Shown: positions 43,788 through 53,333, counted from the stretch's first letter. The stretch: 64,000 bases of DNA from Pseudomonas marginalis (GCF_008692035.1 NZ_VTFG01000001.1:310001-374000); one strand, 5' to 3'. Numbers and translations are program-made. The notes: generated by a model from the sequence alone, not told the origin.

Positions 43788-43803
43788 TGCTGCTCCAGCA
43801 GCA
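43788..43803. promoter_or_regulatory. Putative SfnR enhancer palindrome
   Basis: TGCTGCTCCAGCAGCA has 7-base arms and a 2-base centre, identical in design to sites at 17400 and 21060. A degenerate neighbour GTGCTGGCCGGTTGCTG overlaps on its left. The site is also about 120 bp upstream of sfnR, so it could influence the activator's own expression. Between it and sfnR lies an AT-rich stretch (about 43830-43875). Confidence 0.68.
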
Positions 43804-43923
43804 GTGGTAGGTGATGTTGTTGGTATATGCGATAAGGGAATATATAAATATTAATTTATAATTAAATGGTCTAGAAAACTTCATGCACTATTGAGTACGC
43901 GCTTTTACTGCCAGGAACGCACC

Positions 43924-44991
43924 ATGTCGCTGATCACTCACCCCAATCCTCGCGAATTGACCAAGTCGGTGCGTGCTACCGTGCTGGTCTTCAAGGACCC
44001 GCGCTCTCAGGAATTACTGTCACGTATCGAACGCCTGGCGCCCAGCGAAGCCAATACCTTGATCATTGGCGAGACCGGGACCGGCAAGGAACTGGTCGCA
44101 CGACATATCCATCATCTGAGCCGTCGCGGACGTGAACCTTTCGTGGCGGTGAACTGCGGCGCGTTTGCCGAGACCCTCGTGGAAAGCGAATTGTTCGGCC
44201 ACGAGAAAGGCGCGTTCACCGGCGCTACCACCCAGAAGGCCGGTTGGTTTGAAGCCGCCAACGGCGGCACGCTGTTTCTCGATGAGATCGGTGATCTGCC
44301 GTTGAACATGCAGGTGAAGTTACTGCGCGTTTTGCAGGAGCGCGAAGTGGTGCGCCTGGGCTCGCGGACACCGATCCCGATCAATGTGCGGCTGGTGGCC
44401 GCCACTAACGTTAACCTTGCCGATGCCGTCGTTGCAGGTAACTTCCGCGAAGACTTGTTCTACCGTCTGCACGTCGCCACCATTCGACTGCCGCCTCTGC
44501 GCGAGCGGCCGGGCGATATCCTGCCCCTGGCGGAATTTTTTCTCGAAGAGCACTGCCAGCGACTGGGGTACAACCGCGCCACGTTGAGCATCGATGCTGA
44601 GCGAAAGCTGTTGGAACATAGCTGGCCGGGCAATATCCGCGAGCTCGAAAATGCCATTCACCACGCCTTGCTGGTGTGCCGCAACCAGTTGGTGCAGCCG
44701 CCGGATCTTCATCTGGTGGACATGCGATCCTCGGGTATTCGCCAGGAAGAGGCTACCCATACTCCAGCCGCCCTCAGCGGTCCCGTGGACTTGGAAACGG
44801 CCCTCAATGCGTTATTCGAACAGAATATTCCCGACCTTTACGAGCATATTGAAGAGACGATCTTTCGTGCTGCTTACCGGTACTGCCATGGCAACCAATT
44901 GCAAACTGGGCGCCTGCTCAATATCAGTCGCAACATTGTGCGTGCACGACTGGAAAAGATTGGTGAGTTGGGAGCGTCAGCGAGGGTTTGA
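43924..44991 (+). CDS. sfnR: Sigma-54-dependent activator SfnR
   Basis: A 355-aa enhancer-binding protein without an N-terminal receiver or sensor domain, the design of SfnR. The AAA+ domain carries Walker [15 protein letters not shown] (about residues 50-63), the sigma-54 contact motif GAFTGA (about 97-102) and Walker [13 protein letters not shown] Fis-type HTH ends the protein ([20 protein letters not shown]). SfnR activates sulfone and organosulfur genes under sulfur limitation in Pseudomonas, and its amount is set at transcription (CysB in P. putida). I take ATG 43924, which has CCAGGAACGC upstream. Six -24/-12 promoters in the window are likely targets. No sfnFG genes are present. Confidence 0.85.
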   Translation: MSLITHPNPRELTKSVRATVLVFKDPRSQELLSRIERLAPSEANTLIIGETGTGKELVARHIHHLSRRGREPFVAVNCGAFAETLVESELFGHEKGAFTGATTQKAGWFEAANGGTLFLDEIGDLPLNMQVKLLRVLQEREVVRLGSRTPIPINVRLVAATNVNLADAVVAGNFREDLFYRLHVATIRLPPLRERPGDILPLAEFFLEEHCQRLGYNRATLSIDAERKLLEHSWPGNIRELENAIHHALLVCRNQLVQPPDLHLVDMRSSGIRQEEATHTPAALSGPVDLETALNALFEQNIPDLYEHIEETIFRAAYRYCHGNQLQTGRLLNISRNIVRARLEKIGELGASARV

Positions 44992-45079
44992 TCGATATAT
45001 CCGCGACTAAAGCAATTGGTCGTTTTTGATCGTTCACGTGAGTAAGTGACCGGCGTGTACCTAGCTCGTCAGCATATGG

Positions 45080-45345
45080 TGCGACCTGTCGCTGCAACTG
45101 TGCAGTGTCGAATACCTGTGTGTGGTGGGCGAGTCTGGCTCGGGCAAATCCATGCTGGCCAAAGCGGCGATTACCGACGCCGCTGAGCTGCAAAGCGGGC
45201 GGCTGGTGTTTCGTGAACAAGACTTGGCGAACCTCAGTGAAACCGCGATGCGCCAACCCCTGGCGCGCTATCGGCATGGTGTTCCAGGACCCCATGAGCG
45301 CACTAAACCCACTCCTGAACGCCAGATGCGTGGCCTTCGCTCGCC
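45080..45345 (+). pseudogene. ABC transporter ATPase fragment (DppD-like), frameshifted
   Basis: Two frames together give a typical oligopeptide-ABC ATPase piece: VVGESGSGKSMLAKAAITDA (Walker A), then FREQDLANLSETAMRQ, and after a frame change near 45265 the Q-loop GMVFQDPMSALNPLL. The piece covers about 85 residues. The N-terminus has no start and the signature and Walker B parts are missing. It is cut off where the XRE-type remnant begins. Confidence 0.75.
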
Positions 45346-45352
45346 TCTTCAC

Positions 45353-45754
45353 CTAAGGGCTCGAGCGCAGTTCGTAAAACTCCGATTGCCGAGCCACATC
45401 GAACGGAAACAGCGCGCTGGTGGCAAAAGCGCCACTGGCACTGATCAAGCGTTTATTCTGGCTCGCCGCCAACACCGCCACGCCTTCGAATACCCGGTGC
45501 TCCAGAAAAGTGGTCACTGAAACCCTCAAGCTTTTGGCAATTTTGTTCAGTACTTTGATTGATGGCACATTCCGGCTGGCCTCGATCTGCGCCAGCATCG
45601 CCCGGCTCACACCGCATTGGCAGGCGAGGGCATCCAGGGATAAATCGCGTTTGCTGCGCAGGCGTTGCGGGTTTTGTGCAACACTATCGCAGATGGAGTC
45701 TACTTCGAGTGATTCCAGGTTTTCCCGATCCACAAAGTGCGAGGGAGGCTGCAT
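45353..45754 (-). pseudogene. XRE-cupin regulator, C-terminal cupin truncated
   Basis: A 133-aa frame from ATG 45754 encodes an XRE helix-turn-helix (RDLSLDALACQCGVSRAMLA, QIEASRNVPSIKVLNKIAKS) and the first strands of the usual C-terminal cupin (ALFPFDVARQSEFYELR), then stops. Complete relatives are about 180-190 aa with a full cupin. The end coincides with the end of the ABC remnant on the other strand, so both were probably cut by one deletion or recombination. Some DNA binding might remain, but effector binding should be lost. Confidence 0.7.
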
Positions 45755-46035
45755 GCTCACGCGGGACGCGTCTCGTAATCCCTGGCCGTCTGCGCTTGGT
45801 GAGAGGCATGCTGATCGCCATTGCGTGCGTACATTTCTCACAGAGGCTTTGTCCGCTGCTGAGCCTGTGTGCGTTTGCAACTGCTGACGAAGTCAATGAC
45901 GTTGCCTATCAGGTTCATGGCGTACTCCCCCCTTTTGGGCCCTTGATACACCTCAAAAACAAGTCCAGAATTAAGTCTTTTCCTGCTTCGGCAAGAAAAG
46001 AAACCCCTTAGATTTCAAAGGGTCGGACGCTAGAT
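45755..46035. other. Non-coding stretch with a UUCG-type hairpin
   Basis: No gene is evident. CTTTTCCTGC-TTCG-GCAAGAAAAG at 45977-46000 forms a 10-bp stem with one mismatch and a TTCG loop. No T-run follows on either strand, so I do not call a terminator. Confidence 0.4.
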
Positions 46036-46057
46036 GCGAGTCTCGTTTCCCGCTCCA
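46036..46057 (+). other. tRNA-Gly 3'-end fragment, probable attachment site
   Basis: The 22 bases end in TCTCGTTTCCCGCTCCA, which matches the T-arm 3' strand and acceptor end (with CCA) of Pseudomonas-type tRNA-Gly genes. No tRNA body precedes it. It lies 26 bp from the end of the integrase gene, as expected for an att core left by integration into a tRNA gene. Confidence 0.6.
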
Positions 46058-46082
46058 CTATCTAGATTTTTAACCAGCATCG

Positions 46083-47363
46083 TCAATCTGTCGTCACTCG
46101 CGCGGCGTTCTGCCTCAACAGGTCCAGATAGTCAGCCCATTGTTGAGCCGCTTCCCGGCGTTGCGCTAGCAGTTGCGCACGTGCATACACAGCCCCCAGC
46201 GCACCTGGCATCCGGTGGGATAGCGACAATTCGAGCACGATGGGATCAATTCCCAAGTGTTCGTGGGCAATAGTCCGGTAGGTGGCACGAAAGCCGTGGG
46301 CAGTGATGCCGTACTCTGGCCAGATATGCTGAAACGACTTGAGCATTGACGTCGGGTTGATCGGGCGGCCTGGATAGACCGGCGAGACGAACACCCAACC
46401 TTTACCTTCGTCATCCACTACGCGGGTTTGTCTTAGCTTGCGCAACAGGAGCAATGCTTGTTCAGGTAAAGGCACGATGTGTTTGCTTTTGTCCAGATGC
46501 CTGGTTTTGCTCACTACGTAGCGCCAATCGGCGCCGACCAAGTCGACATCTTCCCAGCGCATCCGCACGAGCTCGCCAGGGCGCACTGGCAACATGACCA
46601 GCAGACGCATCGCGTTGGCAACACTGCCGTCGTCGCACTCATCCAGGCGTAAAAGAAACCTGCCCAGATCGGCTGGCCTTTCAATCGCCGGATTGCTGGT
46701 TACGACGTGGCGAATCCTCAACTCCTCGACATTACTGAGCGCCACGTTGCGCTCCACCCAGCCGCGACCTTCAGCAAAGCCGAGGATGGAGCGGATGATT
46801 GTGCGTACACGCCGGGCCATAGCCATGAGACGTTGCTGGCGCAGTTCCGTGATGATGGTGGTGATGTGCTCAAGCTTGATCTCGCTGACCGGTTTACTGC
46901 CGACTGCAGGCAGAATGTGGTTTCTCAATGCTCCGCGAAAACCCGCAATGGATTTGCTCACCAGTTGGGCAGACTTGAAAGCCATCCACTGCTCGGCTAC
47001 GTAGGCGAAGGTGCGCTGTTCATTGAGCCGCTGTGCCTCGATCTTGGCAGTTTTAGCCTTGAGCGGCGCGATGCTGTTCGCCACGTCGCGGCGTGCGCTG
47101 CGGGCAATGTCGCGCGCCTCTTTAAGGCCGATATCAGGGTACGTACCGATCGAAAACCGGTTTTCCTTGCCATGAAGGCGATATTTCAAGCGCCAGAACT
47201 TGGAAGGAGGGTTTCCGATTTTTCGTGACGCGCTCACCTCCAAGTAAAGACCGGGGACTTCTCCATCGGCATGTTTGCCAGGGGTAGTCAGTGCGCGTAC
47301 GAAAGCGTCAGTCAGTTTTCGCTTGAGGAAAGCGCCTTCTCGGGCTTGCATAATTGGGGGCAT
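46083..47363 (-). CDS. Tyrosine recombinase / P4-type integrase
   Basis: A 426-aa integrase with the N-terminal arm-binding domain (KLTDAFVRALTTPGKHADGE, VPGLYLEVSA), a core-binding region and a complete catalytic set: Arg in LPVRPGELVRMRWEDV, His-x-x-Arg in TAHGFRATYRT, His in LSHRMPGALG and Tyr in AVYARAQ. It is likely functional. Such enzymes insert islands at tRNA 3' ends, and a tRNA-Gly-like fragment lies next to its 3' end. A pair of TGCCCCCA motifs lies just upstream of its start, and TAATTGGGGGCAT overlaps the start region. The true start may be the inner ATG at 47351. The gene appears isolated, with no phage or island genes to its right. Confidence 0.88.
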   Translation of the reverse strand: MPPIMQAREGAFLKRKLTDAFVRALTTPGKHADGEVPGLYLEVSASRKIGNPPSKFWRLKYRLHGKENRFSIGTYPDIGLKEARDIARSARRDVANSIAPLKAKTAKIEAQRLNEQRTFAYVAEQWMAFKSAQLVSKSIAGFRGALRNHILPAVGSKPVSEIKLEHITTIITELRQQRLMAMARRVRTIIRSILGFAEGRGWVERNVALSNVEELRIRHVVTSNPAIERPADLGRFLLRLDECDDGSVANAMRLLVMLPVRPGELVRMRWEDVDLVGADWRYVVSKTRHLDKSKHIVPLPEQALLLLRKLRQTRVVDDEGKGWVFVSPVYPGRPINPTSMLKSFQHIWPEYGITAHGFRATYRTIAHEHLGIDPIVLELSLSHRMPGALGAVYARAQLLAQRREAAQQWADYLDLLRQNAARVTTD

Positions 47364-47386
47364 CGTTTTTTAAAAAATAAAAAATG

Positions 47387-47406
47387 TGCCCCCAATTATG
47401 CCCCCA
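47387..47406. repeat. TGCCCCCA motif pair upstream of integrase
   Basis: TGCCCCCAATTATGCCCCCA consists of two TGCCCCCA units. It is 18/20 identical and in the same orientation as the motif at 9260-9279, on the other side of the sulfur region. It is probably an arm-type integrase site. Confidence 0.55.
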
Positions 47407-47504
47407 AAAGCCTCAGAACTCCTTGGAATTGGACGGGCGTCCATGGACTCGAGATGCTGTAAGCTAATGTTTTATAGACATTTATAGATCATGGTAGAAT
47501 TCTG

Positions 47505-48419
47505 TTACAAACTCTCGGGGTCCCCAAAAAACATCTGTATCCGCGACCGCAACCACCGCTCCCCCGGATCATTGTCCTGCGACCCACGCCAAGCCATATG
47601 CAGCTCGAACGAACGCACCGGCAACGGCGGTTCTTCCGCGCGCAACCCCCCTGCGGCGGTCAGTGCCTCGGCGGCATAGTCCGGCACAATGGCGACAATG
47701 TCCGTGCCTGCCAGCAATGTCCCCAGCCCGTTGAACTGCGGCACCGCCAGCACCACATGGCGTTTGCGGTCGAGTTTCTCCAGTTCTTCATCGATGAACC
47801 CGCTCAAGTCGCCGGCGAACGACACCAGGGCGTGGGGACGGGCGCAGAAGTCGTCCAGGCTCAGGGAGCCCGGGACGCTGTCGGCGCGCAGCAGCTTCGG
47901 CAGGCTGCGGCGCAGTACTTTGCGCTTGGCGTTGGCCGGCAGGTCGGCGGTGTAGCTGACGCCGATGGAAATTTCGCCGGAGGCGAGCAGGCCGGGCATC
48001 AGGATGTAATTGACCCGGCGCACCACCAGTACGATGCCGGGCGCTTCCGCGCGCAGGCGTTTTAGCAGTTGGGGCAGCAGGGCGAATTCGACGTCGTCGG
48101 ACAGGCCGATGCGGAACACCGCGGTGCTGGTGGCCGGGTCGAACTCGGCGGCGCGGCTGACGGCGGTGGAAATCGAGTCCAGGGCCGGGGAGAGCAGGGC
48201 GAAGATTTCCACGGCCCGGGCCGAGGGTTCCATGCTGCGGCCGGTGCGCACGAACAGGGGGTCGTCGAACAGCCCACGCAGGCGCGACAACGCGGCGCTG
48301 ATGGCTGGTTGGCCGAGGAACAATTTCTCGGCGGCGCGGGTCACACTGCGCTCATGCATCAAGGTTTCGAATACGATCAAGAGGTTAAGGTCGACACGAC
48401 GCAGGTCGTTACGGTTCAT
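47505..48419 (-). CDS. LysR-family transcriptional regulator
   Basis: A 304-aa LysR regulator of the NodD/SyrM-like branch: it starts MNRNDLRRVDLNLLIVFETL and carries the HTH block ERSVTRAAEKLFLGQPAISA. An effector domain follows from about residue 95. It diverges from the dehydrogenase gene at 48688 across 268 bp, the classic arrangement for a LysR regulator and its target. The ligand is unknown. Confidence 0.87.
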   Translation of the reverse strand: MNRNDLRRVDLNLLIVFETLMHERSVTRAAEKLFLGQPAISAALSRLRGLFDDPLFVRTGRSMEPSARAVEIFALLSPALDSISTAVSRAAEFDPATSTAVFRIGLSDDVEFALLPQLLKRLRAEAPGIVLVVRRVNYILMPGLLASGEISIGVSYTADLPANAKRKVLRRSLPKLLRADSVPGSLSLDDFCARPHALVSFAGDLSGFIDEELEKLDRKRHVVLAVPQFNGLGTLLAGTDIVAIVPDYAAEALTAAGGLRAEEPPLPVRSFELHMAWRGSQDNDPGERWLRSRIQMFFGDPESL

Positions 48420-48687
48420 CTTGTGTCCTGGAAGAGTCAGCTTTATTTGACGAGAACGGCGATATAAGAGCCCTGAAGGTCCATTCAGACGCGTGACCGG
48501 TATGAATCTTACGGGGAAAGGCTGGTACTCTGCACCGGCTAATTGAGTTTTCCTACGATACTTGAGGTCTATTCCTCAGATGCGGAATCAATGACAGACA
48601 TGTCGACTATTAACGGCGACCGGTGGCCTTAGCCGGAAAGCCCAGATAGAGTTCATGGCAATAGAGGTTACTTTGACGAGGTTTGCG

Positions 48688-49710
48688 ATGTCCCGCACGA
48701 TCCGTTTTCACAAGTTTGGTCCGGCCGAGGTGCTCAAGTGCGAAGAGCATGCAGCCGCGCAGCCCGCACCGGGCGAAGTGCAGGTCCGTGTCGAGGCGAT
48801 TGGCATCAGCTGGTATGACATTTTGTGGCGCCAGAACCTGGCGTCTTCCCACGCACGCCTTCCATCCGGCCTTGGCCATGAGATGGCCGGGGTGGTCGTT
48901 GCCTTGGGCGAGGGCGTGGATGACTTGGCAGTGGGCGATAAAGTGGCCAGTTTTCCGGCCGAGAGCCCCAATGATTACCCGGTGTATGGCGAACAGATCG
49001 TCCTGCCCCGTTCGGCCCTGACCCGCTATCCGGACGTCCTGAGCCCCATCGAAGCCAGCGTGCACTACACGCCGCTGCTGATTGCCTACTTTGCGTATGT
49101 GGACCTGGCACGGGTCAAGCCCGGGCAGTTTGCCCTGGTGACCGACGCCAGCCATTGCGCCGGCCCTTCGTTTGTGCAACTGGGCAAGGCCCTGGGTGTG
49201 CGGGTGATTGCCGCCACCAAGGACAGCGCTGAGCGCGAGTACCTGCTTTCTCTTGGCGCAGAAAAAGTCATTGTCACCGAGGAACAGGACCTGCTGATGC
49301 AAATCAACAAGTTCACCGACAACCGCGGTGTCGATGTGGTGTTCGATGGCTTGGGGGGCCCGCAGATGTCGCTGCTCGGTGATGTGCTGGCGCCCCGTGG
49401 CAGCCTGGTGCTGTATGGCTTGCAGGGTGGTAACCAGACACCGTTCCCGGCGTGCGCGGCGTTCCAGAAGAACATTCAGTTCTTCGTGCACTGTATCGGC
49501 AACTTCACCGGCAAGCCGGAGCTGGGCATCATCCAGGATCAGGTGGCGTTGCAGCGTGCGTTGCGTGACATCAACCAACTGACCGCCGATCGTGTGCTCG
49601 TGCCCCTGAAAACCACGGTGTTTCCGTTCAATCAGTTTGTCGAAGCCCACCGTTACATGGATGAATGCCCGTGCCGCGAGCGGGTTGCGTTGCAGGTTGC
49701 GGCTGTTTGA
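48688..49710 (+). CDS. Zinc-independent MDR alcohol dehydrogenase / quinone-reductase-like protein
   Basis: A 340-aa medium-chain dehydrogenase. The N-terminal GroES-like half contains GLGHEMAGVVVALGEGVDDL, and the NAD(P)-binding half contains GVRVIAATKDSAEREYLLSL and VDVVFDGLGGPQMSLLGDVL. The usual catalytic Cys and structural-zinc cysteines are absent, which points to the quinone oxidoreductase branch. I take ATG 48688 (MSRTIRFHKF), with GAGG 9 bases upstream. It is likely controlled by the divergent LysR gene. Confidence 0.85.
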   Translation: MSRTIRFHKFGPAEVLKCEEHAAAQPAPGEVQVRVEAIGISWYDILWRQNLASSHARLPSGLGHEMAGVVVALGEGVDDLAVGDKVASFPAESPNDYPVYGEQIVLPRSALTRYPDVLSPIEASVHYTPLLIAYFAYVDLARVKPGQFALVTDASHCAGPSFVQLGKALGVRVIAATKDSAEREYLLSLGAEKVIVTEEQDLLMQINKFTDNRGVDVVFDGLGGPQMSLLGDVLAPRGSLVLYGLQGGNQTPFPACAAFQKNIQFFVHCIGNFTGKPELGIIQDQVALQRALRDINQLTADRVLVPLKTTVFPFNQFVEAHRYMDECPCRERVALQVAAV

Positions 49711-50414
49711 GCTGTAGGAGTATTCGTAAATGAGCGCTCCGACGCCTGAGTGAATGGGGCAAATGCGCCATTTGACAGGGCTTAACCCGCCCGCCCCAGA
49801 AGCTGCCGACCTGGCACTTTAGCCCACAAATCCGGCCCTCTCTCCCTGACGCCGCCCTGAATCCCAGTGCGGCGTCGTTGCATGTGCACCTTTTACGCGA
49901 CATCGGTTGTTCATCTGAACTGGTTTTCGGCCCGCTTCTGTATCTATTAATCATTATTCCAACACTGATAATTGCGCCTTCACTTTCATCTCAAGGACTG
50001 AGCAATGATTGAATCCATGACTCGGCTGCTGATAGTTGCTCGAACTATCGACGCGGCCCACAGGTGTACTCAGCAAGACAGGTACTTTCATAAAGCGTAC
50101 CGGCCATGCAAATGGAAAAGTTGTTTGAGCCTATTGTCGGACACTTCTTTAAAAGGCTGGTTAAAAACGCGTAGGACCTTGTCGGAAGACTCCTAAGGCT
50201 AACCTTTTATAAATTTTTACTAGTATTTTCATTAGGTTATGCGCCTGTGCGGGTAAAAGATGCTTCCCGGCAATCCCTGTCGTTTTGTTGCGTGGTGCTA
50301 GTGTTTAATCATCGGCGCACAATGCGAGGCGCGATTTTCCTACACGCAAAATAGGTCAAGCAAACACTGTCAGCAGTTGCTTGAAACTGATATTTCAACT
50401 CGGGTAGTAGAACT
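49711..50414. other. 704-bp intergenic stretch, one doubtful small ORF
   Basis: No recognised gene is present. A 63-codon frame at 50005-50196 (+) starts MIESMTRLLIVARTIDAAHR and has AAGGA 8 bases before its ATG, so it could be a small expressed peptide, but its composition is not convincing. The stretch is more AT-rich towards 50200-50350 and probably contains the promoter of the gene at 50415. Confidence 0.4.
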
Positions 50415-51833
50415 ATGAGCACTATTCACGAACAGGCTATGAATCATGTTTACCAGCAAGTTCTGCAACGTCTGATCGGGCACTTCAGTCGCGCGGGACG
50501 TACCGCTCTCCAGTTACTGGTCCAGCGAATCATTGTCGCGGCAGGCGGGATGGAACAGGTGGGGGACTTCAAGGTACTGGTGGCCCATGGTGGCGGTGAA
50601 GTCAGCAGCTATACCCTGGCGCTGCTGCGAGCTGCTCAACTGACCATTGCCGGTCGTGCGCCACGTACCTTTCAACTGAGGGTCGCGACGTTACGGCACG
50701 CGGGCATGACCGAGGGGCAGCTCGATACCCTGAATCGCGGCTACGGCCGGCTGTTTCTCCACGACGACCCGCGTGTCGAGTTGTTGATGGTGGAAAACCA
50801 GGAGGTACAACCCTTCAATCACCAGCGTCCGGCCTCAGCGATCGGGCGAAAGATCAGCCAGCGCAATATGTTGATGGTGGGCCATGTGAGTGCCGGGGAC
50901 TGCCGCGCCACCCTGTGCAACGACACTTACCTGGCCGTCGGTGATTTTTACCAGCGTGTCACCACGTGCAATGGCGGCGTCCACGCGCTGGTCAGTGGTG
51001 ACTCCCCGCGCAGGCAAAGTCAGTTTCTTGCCTGGCTCAAGAAAACCGCCCAGGGCGCAGGCGTCCGAGTTCCCAAGGGCCATCCGCTGTCGCTCAACGC
51101 GTTGTTCGCCCACATGGACGAGTGGAGCACCGCTTATTACCAGGATGTGTTCGGTGAGCATTACGTGGCCAGCGATAACCCCAGCACGGCGGGGCATCGT
51201 CACTTGGCCTACATCGGCATCGCCGACCTGCTGGAGGATGTCGACATCGCGTCGACCTCCCTGCTGACCGAGTTCATGGCCTACGCTCCCGATCCACTGG
51301 GCTTTCACTTCAGCCATCCGGCCTATTCCAATCCGTTGCTGATGGCTCACCTACGTGGGTTGCAGGCCGAATCCCTGCGTGCGCTGGATTATGAGGACGG
51401 CGTCGAAGGCTTTGTGCAGCAGGCCGCCGCGTACATGCGCCATTTGCGCATGCCCGACGACTTGCTCATTCAGGCCGGGACCCGCGAAGGGCGCATGCTC
51501 TGGAGTACCTACGCCCAGGAGTTCTTCGGCTTGGATGAGACCCAGCTGACCTGCCTGCTGTTTTCACCCTTTGTTCATCACGGAGAGCGACTGGAAGGTT
51601 ATTTGCGCCAATGTCACCCGGGCATGCTGGTGGCGTTGCCTGAGTTGCACAAAGTCCTCCAGGGCAACGGTTCCGCCGAAATGCTGCAGCAGTGGGTAAC
51701 GGACACCAGCGGTTTGCCGATGCCCTTGTTGCAGCACCTGTACCGCAAACGGCCGCTGGCCAGAGAAAACGGCATGTGTCGCGCCGCTGCGGCCCAGGGC
51801 GCCGCGCAGGCCGTGCCATTGTTCGGGCGATGA
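50415..51833 (+). CDS. Uncharacterised 472-aa protein coupled to a MocR regulator
   Basis: I do not recognise this family. The protein has no signal peptide and no membrane helix. It is soluble, with a long alpha/beta start (RTALQLLVQRIIVAAGGMEQ; VLVAHGGGEVSSYTLALLRA), a His/Asp-rich centre (GHRHLAYIGIADLLEDVDIA) and an all-helical C-terminal half. Its stop overlaps the start of the MocR-like regulator (ATGA), so both are made together. This suggests a shared function, for example an enzyme or effector-sensing partner of the regulator. The codon use looks native. Confidence 0.7.
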   Translation: MSTIHEQAMNHVYQQVLQRLIGHFSRAGRTALQLLVQRIIVAAGGMEQVGDFKVLVAHGGGEVSSYTLALLRAAQLTIAGRAPRTFQLRVATLRHAGMTEGQLDTLNRGYGRLFLHDDPRVELLMVENQEVQPFNHQRPASAIGRKISQRNMLMVGHVSAGDCRATLCNDTYLAVGDFYQRVTTCNGGVHALVSGDSPRRQSQFLAWLKKTAQGAGVRVPKGHPLSLNALFAHMDEWSTAYYQDVFGEHYVASDNPSTAGHRHLAYIGIADLLEDVDIASTSLLTEFMAYAPDPLGFHFSHPAYSNPLLMAHLRGLQAESLRALDYEDGVEGFVQQAAAYMRHLRMPDDLLIQAGTREGRMLWSTYAQEFFGLDETQLTCLLFSPFVHHGERLEGYLRQCHPGMLVALPELHKVLQGNGSAEMLQQWVTDTSGLPMPLLQHLYRKRPLARENGMCRAAAAQGAAQAVPLFGR

Positions 51834-53236
51834 CCCTGCGCGGCGAGCGTCAGGCGGATTTCGCGTATCAGGCGGTCTATCGCTACATGATCAGCCTGAT
51901 CAACGAGGTCAGTACCGACACCCGGGTAAAACTGCCGTCGTTACGGCAGTTGGCCGGACGCCTGAACGTGTCCATTTCAACGATCCAGTACGCCTATGCG
52001 CTGCTGGAAAAGGAGGGCAGGGTGTATTCGGTGGCCAAATCCGGCTATTACGCCTGGCCGATGTCGGCAAACCCGCTGGCCTGGGCCGGCGGGGATTTGC
52101 TTGATCGCCTCTACGCGGCGGCCCGGCGCCCCGGCATGCTGGTACTCAGTGGTGACGAGCCGGCATTGCTGGGCTCCCTGGATGAAACACTGCTGCGGCT
52201 CGAGCGGGAACTGGTGCGCCAGTACCCGTCGCATTTGCAGCCCTGGTCCCAGCCCTGCGGTGTATGGGAATTACGCGCAGCCCTGGCCGCGCGCTATACC
52301 TCGTCGCCCATGCGCTGCTGGCATGCCGACGACGTGTACATCGGCGCCGACCTGCGCGGCGTGCTGGATATCCTGATCGAAGTGCTGGGCCTGCGGGGCA
52401 CCACCGTGATTGTCGAGTCGCCCTGCGACTGGCTGATCCTGCGCCTGTTGCAGGACGCCGGGGTGCGCATCATCGAGTTGCCCTGGACGCCGGAGGGGCG
52501 CCTGGATCGAACTGTGCTGGGGAAGCTGTTGCGTGATGAGCCGGTGCATCTGGTGTTGCTCTCGTCTTCCGTCAGCCTGCCCAGCGGGGTGGCCATGTCA
52601 ATCGACGAGCGTCTCGACGTGGCACACCTGCTGGAGCAGTCCGGTTGCTGGTTGCTTGAAAACGACACCTTTGGCGAGCTGGGTTTTGAAGCCCCCCACA
52701 CCGCATTGCGTGAACGGGTGAACCCTGAGCGGCTGATCGTGTTTTCTTCGTTCGAGAAAGCGCTCGGCTCGGAAGCCCCCTACGGCTACCTGCTGTGCCG
52801 GCGCATGAGCAATGAGTTGCAGCGTCAGTTCCTGCTGCGCTCATTCCGTTTATCGTCGATCCGTCAGCGCGCGATTGCCCGTTTGTACCAAAGCGGGCGG
52901 ATTGACCAGCACCTGCGCACACTGCGCCAACGCCTGAGCGAGCAGGCGGCGCACATGAGCCAGCGCCTGGAACAGCACTTGGGCGACCAGGTGACTTATC
53001 GGATGCCGGCCGCCGGTGCCGCGTTCTGGCTGGCCTCCACCCGGGCCGTAGACATGCGCCAGGCATTTCAGCGCCTGCTGGCACGGCAAGTGGTGATCGC
53101 CCCCGGGGAGCTGTTCAGTGTCAGTGGCTTGCACCAGCAGCACCTGCGCGTGAGTCACACCTTCCACGGGCAACCCAATCTGGACATTGCCCTGGAAGCA
53201 TTGAGCGACGCATTGCGCCAGGCGCAGACTGGGTGA
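51830..53236 (+). CDS. MocR-type regulator (GntR HTH fused to aminotransferase domain)
   Basis: A 468-aa fusion. Residues 1-75 form a GntR winged helix ([40 protein letters not shown]), and the rest is a fold-type-I aminotransferase domain. The PLP-lysine region is conserved ([20 protein letters not shown]). MocR regulators bind PLP and control vitamin B6, GABA or taurine pathways. The start overlaps the stop of the 472-aa gene. Its long upstream open frame is a shadow of that gene. The target operon is probably its own. Confidence 0.86.
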   Translation: MTLRGERQADFAYQAVYRYMISLINEVSTDTRVKLPSLRQLAGRLNVSISTIQYAYALLEKEGRVYSVAKSGYYAWPMSANPLAWAGGDLLDRLYAAARRPGMLVLSGDEPALLGSLDETLLRLERELVRQYPSHLQPWSQPCGVWELRAALAARYTSSPMRCWHADDVYIGADLRGVLDILIEVLGLRGTTVIVESPCDWLILRLLQDAGVRIIELPWTPEGRLDRTVLGKLLRDEPVHLVLLSSSVSLPSGVAMSIDERLDVAHLLEQSGCWLLENDTFGELGFEAPHTALRERVNPERLIVFSSFEKALGSEAPYGYLLCRRMSNELQRQFLLRSFRLSSIRQRAIARLYQSGRIDQHLRTLRQRLSEQAAHMSQRLEQHLGDQVTYRMPAAGAAFWLASTRAVDMRQAFQRLLARQVVIAPGELFSVSGLHQQHLRVSHTFHGQPNLDIALEALSDALRQAQTG

Positions 53237-53333
53237 AATTTCTCTTAACGATGTAGGATCGATACCGTCGCGCAGCAGTCCAACTCTCAGTAAACTGCCA
53301 TTTTTTCCGAATCCTTCTATCCGAGGTTTATGC

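Noticed and set aside
45977..46000. Hairpin considered as a terminator
   Set aside because: No T-run follows on either strand, so I only noted it as a hairpin.
48610..49650. 346-codon frame opposite the dehydrogenase gene
   Set aside because: No family features; the plus-strand gene is well supported.
49628..49954. 108-codon frame on the minus strand after the dehydrogenase gene
   Set aside because: It starts in non-coding DNA and overlaps the gene end; composition and lack of a ribosome site do not support coding.
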